Positions 1 through 7,977 of a stretch of DNA of 64,000 nucleotides are shown here, piece by piece. A program made the position numbers and the translations under genes. Origin of the DNA: Wohlfahrtiimonas chitiniclastica DSM 18708 (lineage in GTDB: Bacteria > Pseudomonadota > Gammaproteobacteria > Cardiobacteriales > Wohlfahrtiimonadaceae); assembly GCF_000375345.1 (NCBI RefSeq), contig NZ_AQXD01000001.1, forward strand, positions 822,600-886,599, given 5' to 3'. A model generated the notes under the pieces. That model did not search any database. It was not told the origin of the DNA and saw nothing but the letters and a program-made list of their open reading frames with translations. The number at the start of each line of letters is the position of its first letter. The first letter of the stretch is position 1.

Positions 1-1444
1 GATACGAGTCACCCGTTTGCAATGTGAGCGTGCGTAGTCCTAACGCCAATACATAACGCAATGCATCCCCATCATTGGATAAGGCTTGCATCATTTTGGC
101 ATTGGCAATCGTTTTGCCGGTACCGGTGCTGGCCATGTTTACCACAAACCAACCTTCCACCGCTTGATCTTCACTCTCTTTTTTGAGGCTACGAATCTTT
201 TTAACCGCGAGATCTTGCCATGCAAATTTAGGCGGACTTTTGCGTTTGATGGCACGTAAGTCATGTGCTTGTGGCATCTCCAGCGTTAATAATTTCAGTG
301 CCTGAATGGCTTTGAGCGCATGGGTATAAACACCCACAATGTGCTCATCTAAATACTGTTTCGGCTCGCGTGTTTTTCGGTCAGTGTTCGCAAGTAACGG
401 CGTGCGCAGCTGCCATTGTTTATGGGGGATTATCTCTTTAGGCAATGAGGAGACATAATGATCCGCAAGCATCAATGCTAAGCGCGCATTTTGAATGATG
501 ATGCGCCAGCTGCCATCACTCATCACCGTCTCAATTTTATCCTGCACCGTTAAAGACCTAACTGCCCAGCGTTTTAATGCCCTCATCCATTCAGGAGAAT
601 CTTGCAATAAACCCTCTTTAAACTGAAAACATTTTTTTAGGCGCTTGTCATAACTCTCATCATATTGGTTTTGATAATGCCAGCTCACTGCCACTTTTTT
701 TAAAAGCTGGCGTAAAGATGGCATATAATCTTCTGAAAAATTATTATATTCATTCTTCAACAGCAAATCCGGTAAACGATGATGAGACACCATCAACCAC
801 GCCACCATTTGTGCCATCGGCGGCAATGACCCAAGCTTTGTGAAATCACCATCTTTCAAATAAGCCGCCATCTTTTTTTGCAGCGTTTTTTCCTGCCAAT
901 TGCCCTGTGCAAATGAGGTGAGCCATGCCACATCTGTACTCACATCGCCCGATGTTTCCACCAATGCCCGCAGCAATAAACATGATATCCACTCATGACG
1001 AATCGGATCACCCTTAAAGTGCTGCGAAGTGGTCACCAATTTTGATTGAAAAAGATCCGAGCACTTCCCCCAATCATGGAGCAAAGCCGCCAGCGCCGTT
1101 AAACCTTTCATCAAATCCAAATATGGCCAATCATTCTCTGAATCCCGCACCAATAATGCGCGCCGAGTACTATTCACCGGCACATAGCCCATCTCATTAA
1201 AGCGGCTGCGATTGCCCACAATCCACAATAAATCACTGCGGCTACGGGAGCGAATCCAATGGCAGCTCACCGCGGTACTTTTTGAGGCGGTTTTACGCAG
1301 CAATTTTTTAACCATCAATAAGCCATCATCGGTGATGATGGTTTGCCAAACATTGTCGCCAATGCGGTTTGCATAAGCATCGAGCACTCGACGCGTGCGG
1401 CTCAATGCCTTTTTCTCACATTGACTGATGAAAGTGACGATCAT
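1..1444 (-). CDS. cas3: Type I-F CRISPR-associated Cas2-Cas3 fusion (5' part, runs off left edge)
   Basis: About 481 codons are visible and remain open to the window edge. The first ~95 residues match the Cas2-like domain fused to Cas3 in type I-F systems. An HD nuclease motif follows (LLHDWGK, His-Asp near residues 123-124). A helicase Walker A (STGTGKT, Lys near residue 444) lies close to the cut edge; the rest of the helicase is outside. In the family, Cas3 unwinds and degrades Cascade-bound target DNA, while the Cas2 part scaffolds Cas1 for spacer integration. The ATG overlaps the cas1 stop by four bases (ATGA), so the two genes are translationally coupled. The csy genes and the array are presumably to the left. 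No frameshift is visible in this part. Confidence 0.93.
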   Translation of the reverse strand, partial: MIVTFISQCEKKALSRTRRVLDAYANRIGDNVWQTIITDDGLLMVKKLLRKTASKSTAVSCHWIRSRSRSDLLWIVGNRSRFNEMGYVPVNSTRRALLVRDSENDWPYLDLMKGLTALAALLHDWGKCSDLFQSKLVTTSQHFKGDPIRHEWISCLLLRALVETSGDVSTDVAWLTSFAQGNWQEKTLQKKMAAYLKDGDFTKLGSLPPMAQMVAWLMVSHHRLPDLLLKNEYNNFSEDYMPSLRQLLKKVAVSWHYQNQYDESYDKRLKKCFQFKEGLLQDSPEWMRALKRWAVRSLTVQDKIETVMSDGSWRIIIQNARLALMLADHYVSSLPKEIIPHKQWQLRTPLLANTDRKTREPKQYLDEHIVGVYTHALKAIQALKLLTLEMPQAHDLRAIKRKSPPKFAWQDLAVKKIRSLKKESEDQAVEGWFVVNMASTGTGKTIANAKMMQALSNDGDALRYVLALGLRTLTLQTGDSY

Positions 1445-2394
1445 ATTTGCCACTCCTTGAGCGCGACAGATTTGACCACATTGAACATGTAATCAAGACA
1501 TTTATGCTCAGTGAATTTTTGCAAAACCTGCTGACGAAACTCTTGCTCCTTCATATTCTCTTTTGCGCACACAAATGCCCAAGGCAGCACCACTGCATCT
1601 TTAATGAGATCTGCGACGTCAAAAACTAATGCGCCGCGGCGGGTTTTACCATGCATTACCGCAAAGCCATGCGGAATACCCAGCACCCATAAACAACTGG
1701 CCGCTAAACCATAGGCTAAATAGTTGCCATGATTTAAAAAGTCATTGGCTAAATCGCCTTCCTCGGGATTGCGAGTGAAACTGGTCATCGATAAATTTTG
1801 CGCGGCATATTTATACAATTGCTTGGTCATTTGCGCTTCGCTTAAGAGCAAATCACCCACGCGAGAGAGATTCGGTAAACGCGATTCAAATCCTTCTAAT
1901 GCTTTTTCCACTGCAAGATCATCGGCATGAAAGCCTTCTGCTTGTAAATCACGATCCTTTGACCACACCGCCCGAATGAAGGCAATGCGCGCCCGCTGAA
2001 AATCTTTCGCTGCCATTAAGCGATGATGATCCTCAAACCAAAACTTCATCCAACCTTGCATGTATTCTGTGGGACGATATTCAGATTGTGGCGTCATCCA
2101 TTCAATCTCAGTGCCCATAAAGAGCGGCGTGCCACCCCCGCCACAAAAGCCCACCAATACGCCAGCGGATGCCAGCATGCGCATCGCCGCTTGCGTGATC
2201 GATGTGCCCGTACCCAATAAAATCACCGTGGTGTTCGCAATTGGAATGTTCCAATATTGATTGTCTTTTTTTGCTTCCGTTAAATATAAAACGCGCCCAT
2301 CTTTTTGCATCACCCGACAATGTTCTAGGTAATAAAGATTCGCGCGCTTTGAATGTAAAATCGCCTTGAGATCTGAGCCATGTAGATAATCCAT
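1441..2394 (-). CDS. cas1: Type I-F CRISPR-associated endonuclease Cas1
   Basis: This 317-residue protein is close to the usual I-F Cas1 length and opens with the family signature SDLKAILHSKRANLYYLEHC. Conserved metal-ligand positions appear as Glu near 186, His near 248 (MHGKTRRG) and Asp near 262 (VFDVADLIKD). Cas1 integrates new spacers into the array together with the Cas2 part of the following gene. I chose the second ATG because GAGG lies about 7 bases before it; the upstream in-frame ATG at 2406 has no such site. It has its own candidate promoter in the short gap after the phosphatase gene. It is the right-hand boundary of the CRISPR-Cas locus, with housekeeping genes immediately beyond. 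Confidence 0.95.
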   Translation of the reverse strand: MDYLHGSDLKAILHSKRANLYYLEHCRVMQKDGRVLYLTEAKKDNQYWNIPIANTTVILLGTGTSITQAAMRMLASAGVLVGFCGGGGTPLFMGTEIEWMTPQSEYRPTEYMQGWMKFWFEDHHRLMAAKDFQRARIAFIRAVWSKDRDLQAEGFHADDLAVEKALEGFESRLPNLSRVGDLLLSEAQMTKQLYKYAAQNLSMTSFTRNPEEGDLANDFLNHGNYLAYGLAASCLWVLGIPHGFAVMHGKTRRGALVFDVADLIKDAVVLPWAFVCAKENMKEQEFRQQVLQKFTEHKCLDYMFNVVKSVALKEWQI

Positions 2395-2426
2395 TGATCG
2401 CCTCATTTATTGTTGTTATTCAATTC

Positions 2427-2454
2427 ACTATAGGCGATTAAAATAAATTATCAA
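2427..2454 (-). promoter_or_regulatory. Candidate sigma-70 promoter for cas1-cas2-3
   Basis: Reading the minus strand, TTGATA and TATAGT are separated by 16 bases and end about 33 bases before the chosen cas1 start. The -35 begins directly after the stop codon of the preceding phosphatase gene, so the cas operon can be transcribed on its own. Based on sequence match only. Confidence 0.5.
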
Positions 2455-2455
2455 G

Positions 2456-3262
2456 TCATAAGTAACGCTCGATGGCAACGGCTACGCCATCTTGATCATT
2501 TGTCGTTGTGATGAAATCAGCATGGGTTTTGAGTAACTCAATGGCATTACCCATTGCAACTTTAGTGCCCGCGACTTCAAACATCGAAAAATCATTTTGA
2601 TGATCCCCAATGCATATGATCTCCTCTTTTTTGAGCCCAAATTCATTGGCAATGCGTTGTAAGGCACGCCCTTTACTTGAATCTAAATGTAAAAACTCAA
2701 GGTAAAATGGCGCGCTCTTCACTACGGTATATTGCTCATAAAACGGTGCGGGAATTTGAGCTTCCACAAGGGCAAGTTTTTCTGGCACATCGGAAAACAA
2801 ACACTTGGTATATAAGCGATGTGGTTCCATATCCTCTGGCGCGCGATAAATCAGCGGAATGTTCGATAAATAAGATTCATACACCACATAGCGGCCGATG
2901 GCAGTGTTCGGCGTATACAACGCACCCTCACTGATCACGTGCATGGACACATCAAAATTGCGGCTCAATTTTTCAATGCGATCATAATCTTCATGGGTCA
3001 ATAAGCTCTCATACACCACTTCGCCCGTGGCAAAGTTTTGGATCAATGCACCATTATTGCTGATGCAGTATGTACCACGATTGTATATGCCCAATGCATC
3101 AATGTGAGGTTTCATGCCAGAAAATGGGCGGCCAGTGGCTAAAATGATCTCAACGCCTTGCGCTTGTGCCGTACGGATGCTCTCCGCCACTTTTTGACTG
3201 ACTGCGTGATCAGAGTTTAACAAAGTGCCATCCATATCAATGGCTATCAATTTAATGCTCAT
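2456..3262 (-). CDS. yidA: Cof-type HAD phosphatase, YidA-like sugar phosphatase
   Basis: The 268-residue protein resembles E. coli YidA (270 residues) along its whole length. HAD motif I is DMDGTLL at residues 9-15, motif II lies in ILATGRP, and the motif IV region is IGDHQNDFSMFE with the two Asp residues. The C2-type cap sits between them. YidA-family enzymes dephosphorylate sugar phosphates in the cytoplasm with Mg2+ via an Asp nucleophile; the exact substrate cannot be read from sequence. A Shine-Dalgarno AGGGGT precedes the ATG. It lies between the metNIQ terminator and cas1 on the same strand, so it probably has its own transcript. Confidence 0.88.
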   Translation of the reverse strand: MSIKLIAIDMDGTLLNSDHAVSQKVAESIRTAQAQGVEIILATGRPFSGMKPHIDALGIYNRGTYCISNNGALIQNFATGEVVYESLLTHEDYDRIEKLSRNFDVSMHVISEGALYTPNTAIGRYVVYESYLSNIPLIYRAPEDMEPHRLYTKCLFSDVPEKLALVEAQIPAPFYEQYTVVKSAPFYLEFLHLDSSKGRALQRIANEFGLKKEEIICIGDHQNDFSMFEVAGTKVAMGNAIELLKTHADFITTTNDQDGVAVAIERYL

Positions 3263-3299
3263 ACTACCCCTATTCGCTAGATTGAGGCTTCATCGTAAC

Positions 3300-3323
3300 A
3301 AAAAAAAACTCGCCGCGGCGAGT
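3300..3323 (-). terminator. Rho-independent terminator of the metNIQ operon
   Basis: On the minus strand a GC-rich self-complementary stem (ACTCGCCG/CGGCGAGT) is followed by nine T residues. It lies just after the metQ stop codon and before yidA. Confidence 0.85.
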
Positions 3324-3341
3324 TTCTCTATCATCGATTGA

Positions 3342-4157
3342 TCATCGCCAAGCTTTGGGCAAAATGAACCCATCGTACAACGGCTCATTTAAAATGTAGG
3401 CTTTAAACTCATCGGACTCATAAGCCGCTTTGAGATCCTTTGCCCAAGGTTCGTCTTTCAGCGCCGACGGAATGGTGACAATCACCACATGTTCATCGGG
3501 CGTCTCTTCAATGGCCAATGAATCGCTGATTTTAAGCCCCATGCTCATGATGTAATTGCCATTGACCACTGCAAAATCTGCATCCTCTAACGAGCGCAAA
3601 GCCTGCGCCGGATCAATCTCTTTGATGTTTAAAGTATATTGCCCTGGCAAAATGTCTTTGACACTAAAGCGAATCGGATCAACCCCTTCACGGATGGTTA
3701 CCCAACCGAGTTTTTCTAAAATGCGGGCGGCACGCTCGGCATTGACGGGATCATTTGGAATGGTGATGGTCATGCCATCTTGAATGCTTGATAAGCTTTG
3801 ATGATGCTTTGAGCGCAATGTCTGCGGTGCACTGGCAGTATTGGCAAGCTTGATCATGTTTGAGCCCGTCAATCGATTGATCTCCTTCATAAAAGCTTCA
3901 CTTTGGAAAATCGACGCATGCACTTCGCCATCTTTCATACTGCGATTGATTTGGCTATTTTGTGAAAAAACTTTTGGCTCAATGTGATGGCCTTTTGCCG
4001 TCATGATGGGCATGATTCCTTGAATGAATTGATCCGAATAAGTCGAAGGGCCAAACGCCACCACAATCGAATCTTGCGTGCTCTTTTTATCCTGCCCACA
4101 CGCGGCTAATAATCCCATGAACAAAAACGCGATTGTGACTTTAAATAACTGATGCAT
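3342..4157 (-). CDS. metQ: Methionine ABC transporter substrate-binding lipoprotein MetQ
   Basis: The 271-residue NlpA/MetQ-family protein has a lipoprotein signal peptide whose lipobox LAAC places the acylated Cys at residue 20. The mature part starts with a spacer and then the binding-domain pattern VVAFGPSTYSDQFIQGIMPI. MetQ delivers D- and L-methionine to the MetNI transporter at the inner membrane. The start is the ATG at 4157 because AGGGAG lies 7 bases upstream; a longer in-frame start at 4178 would add residues before the signal peptide. It overlaps the 3' end of the flavoprotein gene by 17 bases, so it is coupled to it. It is the last gene of the operon. Confidence 0.93.
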   Translation of the reverse strand: MHQLFKVTIAFLFMGLLAACGQDKKSTQDSIVVAFGPSTYSDQFIQGIMPIMTAKGHHIEPKVFSQNSQINRSMKDGEVHASIFQSEAFMKEINRLTGSNMIKLANTASAPQTLRSKHHQSLSSIQDGMTITIPNDPVNAERAARILEKLGWVTIREGVDPIRFSVKDILPGQYTLNIKEIDPAQALRSLEDADFAVVNGNYIMSMGLKISDSLAIEETPDEHVVIVTIPSALKDEPWAKDLKAAYESDEFKAYILNEPLYDGFILPKAWR

Positions 4158-5319
4158 GATGATTCTCCCTAAGTGCACGCAAGGCGGATTGCGCTAAATT
4201 GATGTAAACCATGTCTTCCATCGGCGGATTGTGTAAACCTGCGCGCACATCGCGATACAGGCGCTGCAATGGATTGTCCATGGACAATGAGCGCGCGCCC
4301 ACTAAACGCATTGCTAAATCCACCACCTCAATGGCGTGATTGACGACAGCAGTTTTTGTCACCGCCAAGGCATCCCCAAGTGTTGAACGCGTTTTAGCAT
4401 CAGCAAGATCCCAGTCACGTGCCACACCAAAGAGTAAATATTCGCTTTCGATGAGCTTTGCGCGCATTTGCCCAAGCTTTTGCTGCACCAAGGGTAAATC
4501 GCCAATTGTGCCCGTTGCTAAGCTATTGGGTGCATAATGGGCAGCAAATTCTAACGCTTCATTCAATGCCGCTTTTGCAATGCCGTAATACACCGCCGGA
4601 ATGTGTAGCAACCAACCTTGTGGCGCTCTGTTCACCACTTTGGTCATCAATAATGCATCTTTTGGCAGTGACACCTGATCTAAAATGAGATCATGGCTGC
4701 CGGTTGCACGCATGCCAAGCATGTTCCATGTCTCTTCTATGCGCAATCCTGTATAGGTGCGTTTGACTAAAAACTGTCCCACTTCATCTGTATCATTAAT
4801 GCGGGCAGAGACCACAAAATAGTCGAGCACAGGCGATAAGGTTGTAAATGTTTTACGTCCTGTGATCACCCAGCCAGATTCAGTGGTGCGCGCTGTGGTT
4901 TCAGGCAAACCGCCACGCGTTGGGCTGCCGGTTGCCGCTTCAGTGGCGGCGCTGTTGATTAAAGCACCCTTCGCCACCACATCTTTGGCAAACTCACGGA
5001 AAGTGGCTTCAGCCCACGGACGATCATCGCTCAACTGCTTACTCATACCAATGTGCCAACCAATGGCCAACGCGGTGGCAGCATCATTTGCTGCAATGAT
5101 GGCTTGATGGCGCAGCATCTCTTCTAGCGTGACGCCAATGCCACCATATTCAGCGCTCAAGGTGAGCGCAGGATACGCAATGCGTTTTAAATCTTCAATG
5201 TTTTCAAAGGGAAAAGTGTTATTTTGATCATGGTGATGAGCGCGTGCTTTGAAGGCTTGAGCCGTTTTTTGAGTCAAAGCAAGACGCTCACCCATGGTGT
5301 CATGGGTGAATAATGTCAT
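4141..5319 (-). CDS. Acyl-CoA dehydrogenase-fold flavoprotein, SfnB/DszC-like, inside the met transporter operon
   Basis: The 392 residues show the acyl-CoA dehydrogenase layout: a helical N-terminal domain, a middle beta domain (around GWVITGRKTFTTLSPVLDYF) and a helical C-terminal domain ending with LQRLYRDVRAGLHNPP. This C-terminal pattern is typical of the flavin-dependent monooxygenase-like branch (SfnB, DszC), whose known members act on organosulfur compounds. Its position between metI and metQ, overlapping metQ by 17 bases, suggests a role in obtaining sulfur from a compound brought in by this transporter. No dedicated flavin reductase gene is adjacent. A genuine acyl-CoA dehydrogenase is the alternative. 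Family is secure; substrate is inference. Confidence 0.75.
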   Translation of the reverse strand: MTLFTHDTMGERLALTQKTAQAFKARAHHHDQNNTFPFENIEDLKRIAYPALTLSAEYGGIGVTLEEMLRHQAIIAANDAATALAIGWHIGMSKQLSDDRPWAEATFREFAKDVVAKGALINSAATEAATGSPTRGGLPETTARTTESGWVITGRKTFTTLSPVLDYFVVSARINDTDEVGQFLVKRTYTGLRIEETWNMLGMRATGSHDLILDQVSLPKDALLMTKVVNRAPQGWLLHIPAVYYGIAKAALNEALEFAAHYAPNSLATGTIGDLPLVQQKLGQMRAKLIESEYLLFGVARDWDLADAKTRSTLGDALAVTKTAVVNHAIEVVDLAMRLVGARSLSMDNPLQRLYRDVRAGLHNPPMEDMVYINLAQSALRALRENHHASVI

Positions 5320-5340
5320 GTGATCTCCGAGAGAATAGAA

Positions 5341-6030
5341 TTATGAGCGAACGCGTTTTGCGAAGTAGTTACCGATCATTTGAATGGCTTGAACCAAGAC
5401 CACTAAAATGATGACACAGTAAACAATCACAGCGTTGTCATAGCGATTGTAGCCGTAGTTGATGGCCAAATCGCCGATGCCGCCTGCACCAATTGCGCCA
5501 GCCATGGCGGTTGCGCCAATCAGGCCAATCGTTGCCGTGGTGAAGTTTAAAATAAGGGATGCTTTTGCTTCAGGAATTAAAAAGTGCCACACCGTTTCAA
5601 AGGTCGATGCTCCCATCGCATTTGCGGCCTCAATGATGCCGTGATCCACTTCTAATAATGAGGTTTCCACTAAGCGTGCAATGAAAGGCGCAATGTAGAT
5701 GGTCAGTGGAATCATGGCGGCAGATGTCCCAATGCCCACATCTAAAATCAAACGGGTAATCGGCATCACAGCCACCAATAAAATGATGAAAGGCAGTGAG
5801 CGCACGATGTTAATGATGGGATTTAACACATTATAAATTGCGCGATGTGGGCGAATGCCATTAGGGCGCGTCAATACCAAAATAATGCCAAGTAAGCCCC
5901 CTAAAATGACGCCCAGCACTAAGGAAACCACCACCATCCATAAGGTTTGTTGCCCAGCTAAAATAAAGCCCTCTAAACCCACAGTGTGGGGGATGAATAA
6001 ATCTTTAAAAATTGCGGTTAATTGTTCCAT
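5341..6030 (-). CDS. metI: Methionine ABC transporter permease MetI
   Basis: This 229-residue inner-membrane protein has five predicted hydrophobic segments and the ABC-permease coupling loop EAANAMGASTFETVWHFLIPEA, as in MetI. With MetN it forms the methionine importer. It starts 10 bases after the metN stop on the minus strand and is followed by the flavoprotein gene 21 bases on. The length equals typical MetI (about 217-230). Confidence 0.94.
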   Translation of the reverse strand: MEQLTAIFKDLFIPHTVGLEGFILAGQQTLWMVVVSLVLGVILGGLLGIILVLTRPNGIRPHRAIYNVLNPIINIVRSLPFIILLVAVMPITRLILDVGIGTSAAMIPLTIYIAPFIARLVETSLLEVDHGIIEAANAMGASTFETVWHFLIPEAKASLILNFTTATIGLIGATAMAGAIGAGGIGDLAINYGYNRYDNAVIVYCVIILVVLVQAIQMIGNYFAKRVRS

Positions 6031-6040
6031 GAAAACTCTC

Positions 6041-7066
6041 CTAATCCAACTGATTGTGCGTCACACGAACGCCATGATCTCTTAAATATGCAACGGCTTT
6101 TGCCACCGCATCATCATCGCCAATGAACTGCACAAACATGCTGCCAATGACGGAGCCTTCGATCTCGATCATGTTAGAAAATAGGAAATTAACCACCACT
6201 AAGCGGTTTAAAATGAGCTCATTGACCACTGGTGTTTTCGCAGAATCGCCCAAAAATTCCAAGCGGTAAATGTGATTAGGATGGGCATCATCAATGTTGC
6301 GAATGATGCTTTTAGGAATCTCATCTTCAATCAACGTATTGATGAATTTACGCGTCATCGGTGCGGCTGGATTTTGGAAAATCTCTTTTGTTGAACCCGT
6401 TTCCACCACAACGCCTTTATCCATCACAGCAATGCGGTTACAAATGCTTGTGACCACTTCCATTTGGTGCGTCACCATCATGATGGTGATGCCCTGCTCT
6501 TGGTTGATTTTACGCAATAAATTCAGGATCGATTGCGTGGTTTGTGGATCAAGGGCAGAAGTTGCCTCATCGCACAATAAAATGTCAGGATTGTTTGCCA
6601 AGGCACGCGCAATGCCCACACGCTGCTTTTGCCCACCGGATAACTCACGCGGATACGCATGTTTCTTATCAGGAATTTCCACATACGCAAGCAACTCATC
6701 AACGCGCGCATCAATCGCCGCTTTTGATAAATTGGAGTTGAGTTTTAAGGGGAGCGCAATGTTTTCTGCCACCGTTTTTGTTTCAAGCAAATTAAAGTGC
6801 TGAAAGATCATGCCAATGCGTTTTTTGACATTGCGAAGTTCTATCGGGGAGAGAGATTGGAGAGATTGGCCGTTGATGATGACATTACCAGACGTTGGCC
6901 ATTCAAGCGCATTGACTAAGCGAATGAGGGTGCTTTTGCCAGCGCCGCTGTAACCGATGACGCCAAAGACATCGCCTTTGTTGATGGTTAAATTGATGGG
7001 GTGAAGCGCTGTGACTTCTTGATTGTTCTTAAGATAGCTTTTGGTGATGTTTTGAAACTCGATCAT
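6041..7066 (-). CDS. metN: Methionine ABC transporter ATP-binding protein MetN
   Basis: This 341-residue ATPase has Walker A GYSGAGKST near residues 38-46, the ABC signature LSGGQKQRVGIARAL and Walker B ILLCDEATSALD. A C-terminal NIL/ACT-like domain (from about residue 265) is the regulatory domain that binds methionine and inhibits transport in E. coli MetN. The start codon has only a weak Shine-Dalgarno (CGGG about 10 bases upstream). It lies inside the 3' part of an overlapping upstream ORF, which suggests translational control of this gene. It is the first structural gene of the metN-metI-flavoprotein-metQ operon. Confidence 0.95.
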   Translation of the reverse strand: MIEFQNITKSYLKNNQEVTALHPINLTINKGDVFGVIGYSGAGKSTLIRLVNALEWPTSGNVIINGQSLQSLSPIELRNVKKRIGMIFQHFNLLETKTVAENIALPLKLNSNLSKAAIDARVDELLAYVEIPDKKHAYPRELSGGQKQRVGIARALANNPDILLCDEATSALDPQTTQSILNLLRKINQEQGITIMMVTHQMEVVTSICNRIAVMDKGVVVETGSTKEIFQNPAAPMTRKFINTLIEDEIPKSIIRNIDDAHPNHIYRLEFLGDSAKTPVVNELILNRLVVVNFLFSNMIEIEGSVIGSMFVQFIGDDDAVAKAVAYLRDHGVRVTHNQLD

Positions 7067-7163
7067 GATGAAGTGCCCGTGATTTTAATAAAGTTTGATC
7101 TAATAAAGTGGTGTGTGACATTTGCATAGAACAGCAGCACATCATTGACATTAACATTTGCAT
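7029..7163 (-). CDS. Met/Cys-rich leader peptide (upstream ORF) of the metNIQ operon
   Basis: A 44-codon ORF begins with a strong AGGAG 7 bases before its ATG. Its first 15 residues are MQMLMSMMCCCSMQM: seven Met, three consecutive Cys and few other amino acids. It then runs through the metN start in another frame and ends 38 bases inside metN. The Met-Met-Cys codons (AUGAUGUGC, 7137-7145) are complementary to the metN start region (7064-7076), so they could sequester the metN AUG. This looks like a translated sensor of methionine/cysteine supply that controls metN. I know of no described family with this sequence. The ORF and its ribosome site are seen directly; the regulatory role is inferred. 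Confidence 0.6.
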   Translation of the reverse strand: MQMLMSMMCCCSMQMSHTTLLDQTLLKSRALHHDRVSKHHQKLS

Positions 7164-7203
7164 CGTAAAACTCCTGAATAAAATATTTTGCTTAAGCTCA
7201 ATA

Positions 7204-7232
7204 TTTATAGCATTAAGATTTTTGATGTGCAA
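7204..7232 (-). promoter_or_regulatory. Sigma-70 promoter of the metNIQ operon
   Basis: On the minus strand TTGCAC and TATAAA are separated by exactly 17 bases. A start site around 7197 would give a leader of about 34 bases before the Met/Cys-rich upstream ORF. No MetJ box (AGACGTCT repeats) is visible around it. Confidence 0.6.
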
Positions 7233-7440
7233 ATAATTTTTACATATATTACATATACATTAAATATGTGATTATTTTTCATTCAGATAAAATTTGTTTT
7301 TCATGAATCAACGCGCTATATTATGCGCTTCTAAAATCCATATAAATTATTGATTATTGTTTTAAATATATATTTAATTGATTTATTTTAGTTAAAAGTG
7401 CTGCACCATTGCATCGGAATCAGTGCCCCTGATTCCCATA
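7233..7440. other. AT-rich intergenic region upstream of metNIQ, with a small hairpin
   Basis: This gap between the metNIQ promoter and the ruvX terminator is strongly AT-rich. The only structure I see is an inverted repeat GGAATCAG/CTGATTCC with a 5-base loop at 7416-7436, just beyond the ruvX terminator. It has no T tract on either side. No gene is apparent. Confidence 0.5.
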
Positions 7441-7468
7441 AAAAAGGGGAAAACATTGTTCCCCTTTT
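7441..7468 (-). terminator. Rho-independent terminator after ruvX
   Basis: The minus strand has a ten-pair stem AAAAGGGGAA/TTCCCCTTTT with a 7-base loop and a run of six T. It lies 25 bases after the ruvX stop codon. Confidence 0.8.
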
Positions 7469-7493
7469 GACTAATTTTTATCATTCAGCGCAC

Positions 7494-7907
7494 TTAAAAC
7501 AGGCAATCACCATTTAAGTAGCGCTCCACAATGATCGCGGCTGAATGGGCATCTAATTGGCCTTTCTTGCCTTTTTTAGAGGGTTTGATGTATTGCTCGC
7601 TCTCTTGCGAGGATAAGCGCTCATCCACCTCTTCCACTGGCAAACCAAAGCGCCCATGCAAGCGATTCATAAATTTACGGATCTTTTTGATGTGCTCAGT
7701 TTCTGTGCCATCTGCAGTGTATGGAATGCCCACCACCAAAACTGTGGGGGTCCAATCTTTTAAATGGCGCGCCACCTCTTCCCAATCGGGCTGACCATCG
7801 GTGGCTTTTAAGATGGCAATGGGCTGGGCGGTATTCGTCAAACGATTGCCCACCGCTAAGCCAATGTTCTTCACGCCATAATCAAATCCCACCACAATCT
7901 CTTCCAT
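7494..7907 (-). CDS. ruvX: Putative pre-16S rRNA nuclease / Holliday junction resolvase RuvX (YqgF)
   Basis: The 137 residues have the RNase H-like YqgF fold, starting with FDYGVKNIGLAVG at the N-terminus and the conserved VGIPYTADGTE and DERLSS motifs. The last motif carries an Asp of the active site. E. coli RuvX (138 residues) takes part in 16S rRNA 5'-end maturation. AAGGA precedes the start; a GTG one codon upstream (7910) is also possible. It follows purL on the same strand but a terminator separates them. Confidence 0.92.
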   Translation of the reverse strand: MEEIVVGFDYGVKNIGLAVGNRLTNTAQPIAILKATDGQPDWEEVARHLKDWTPTVLVVGIPYTADGTETEHIKKIRKFMNRLHGRFGLPVEEVDERLSSQESEQYIKPSKKGKKGQLDAHSAAIIVERYLNGDCLF

Positions 7908-7922
7908 CACTTTTGTCCTTTG

Positions 7923-7952
7923 AAAAAAAATACTCTGCCGAGGCAGAGTATT
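7923..7952 (-). terminator. Rho-independent terminator after purL
   Basis: On the minus strand the stem AATACTCTGCC/GGCAGAGTATT is followed by a run of eight T. It lies 26 bases after the purL stop and just upstream of the ruvX ribosome site. Confidence 0.85.
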
Positions 7953-7977
7953 GAAAGTCTAATGAAGATGCAAGTCT

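Noticed and set aside
1-2460. CRISPR repeats beside cas1
   Set aside because: No repeated 28-base unit is present on this side of cas1 or elsewhere in the window; the array must lie beyond the left edge.
6294-6803. 169-codon ORF antisense to metN
   Set aside because: It lies entirely within metN on the other strand, has no ribosome site, and its sequence looks like a shadow of the ATPase coding frame.
7067-7440. SAM riboswitch or MetJ boxes upstream of metNIQ
   Set aside because: No conserved SAM riboswitch stems and no AGACGTCT repeats were seen in the leader or promoter.
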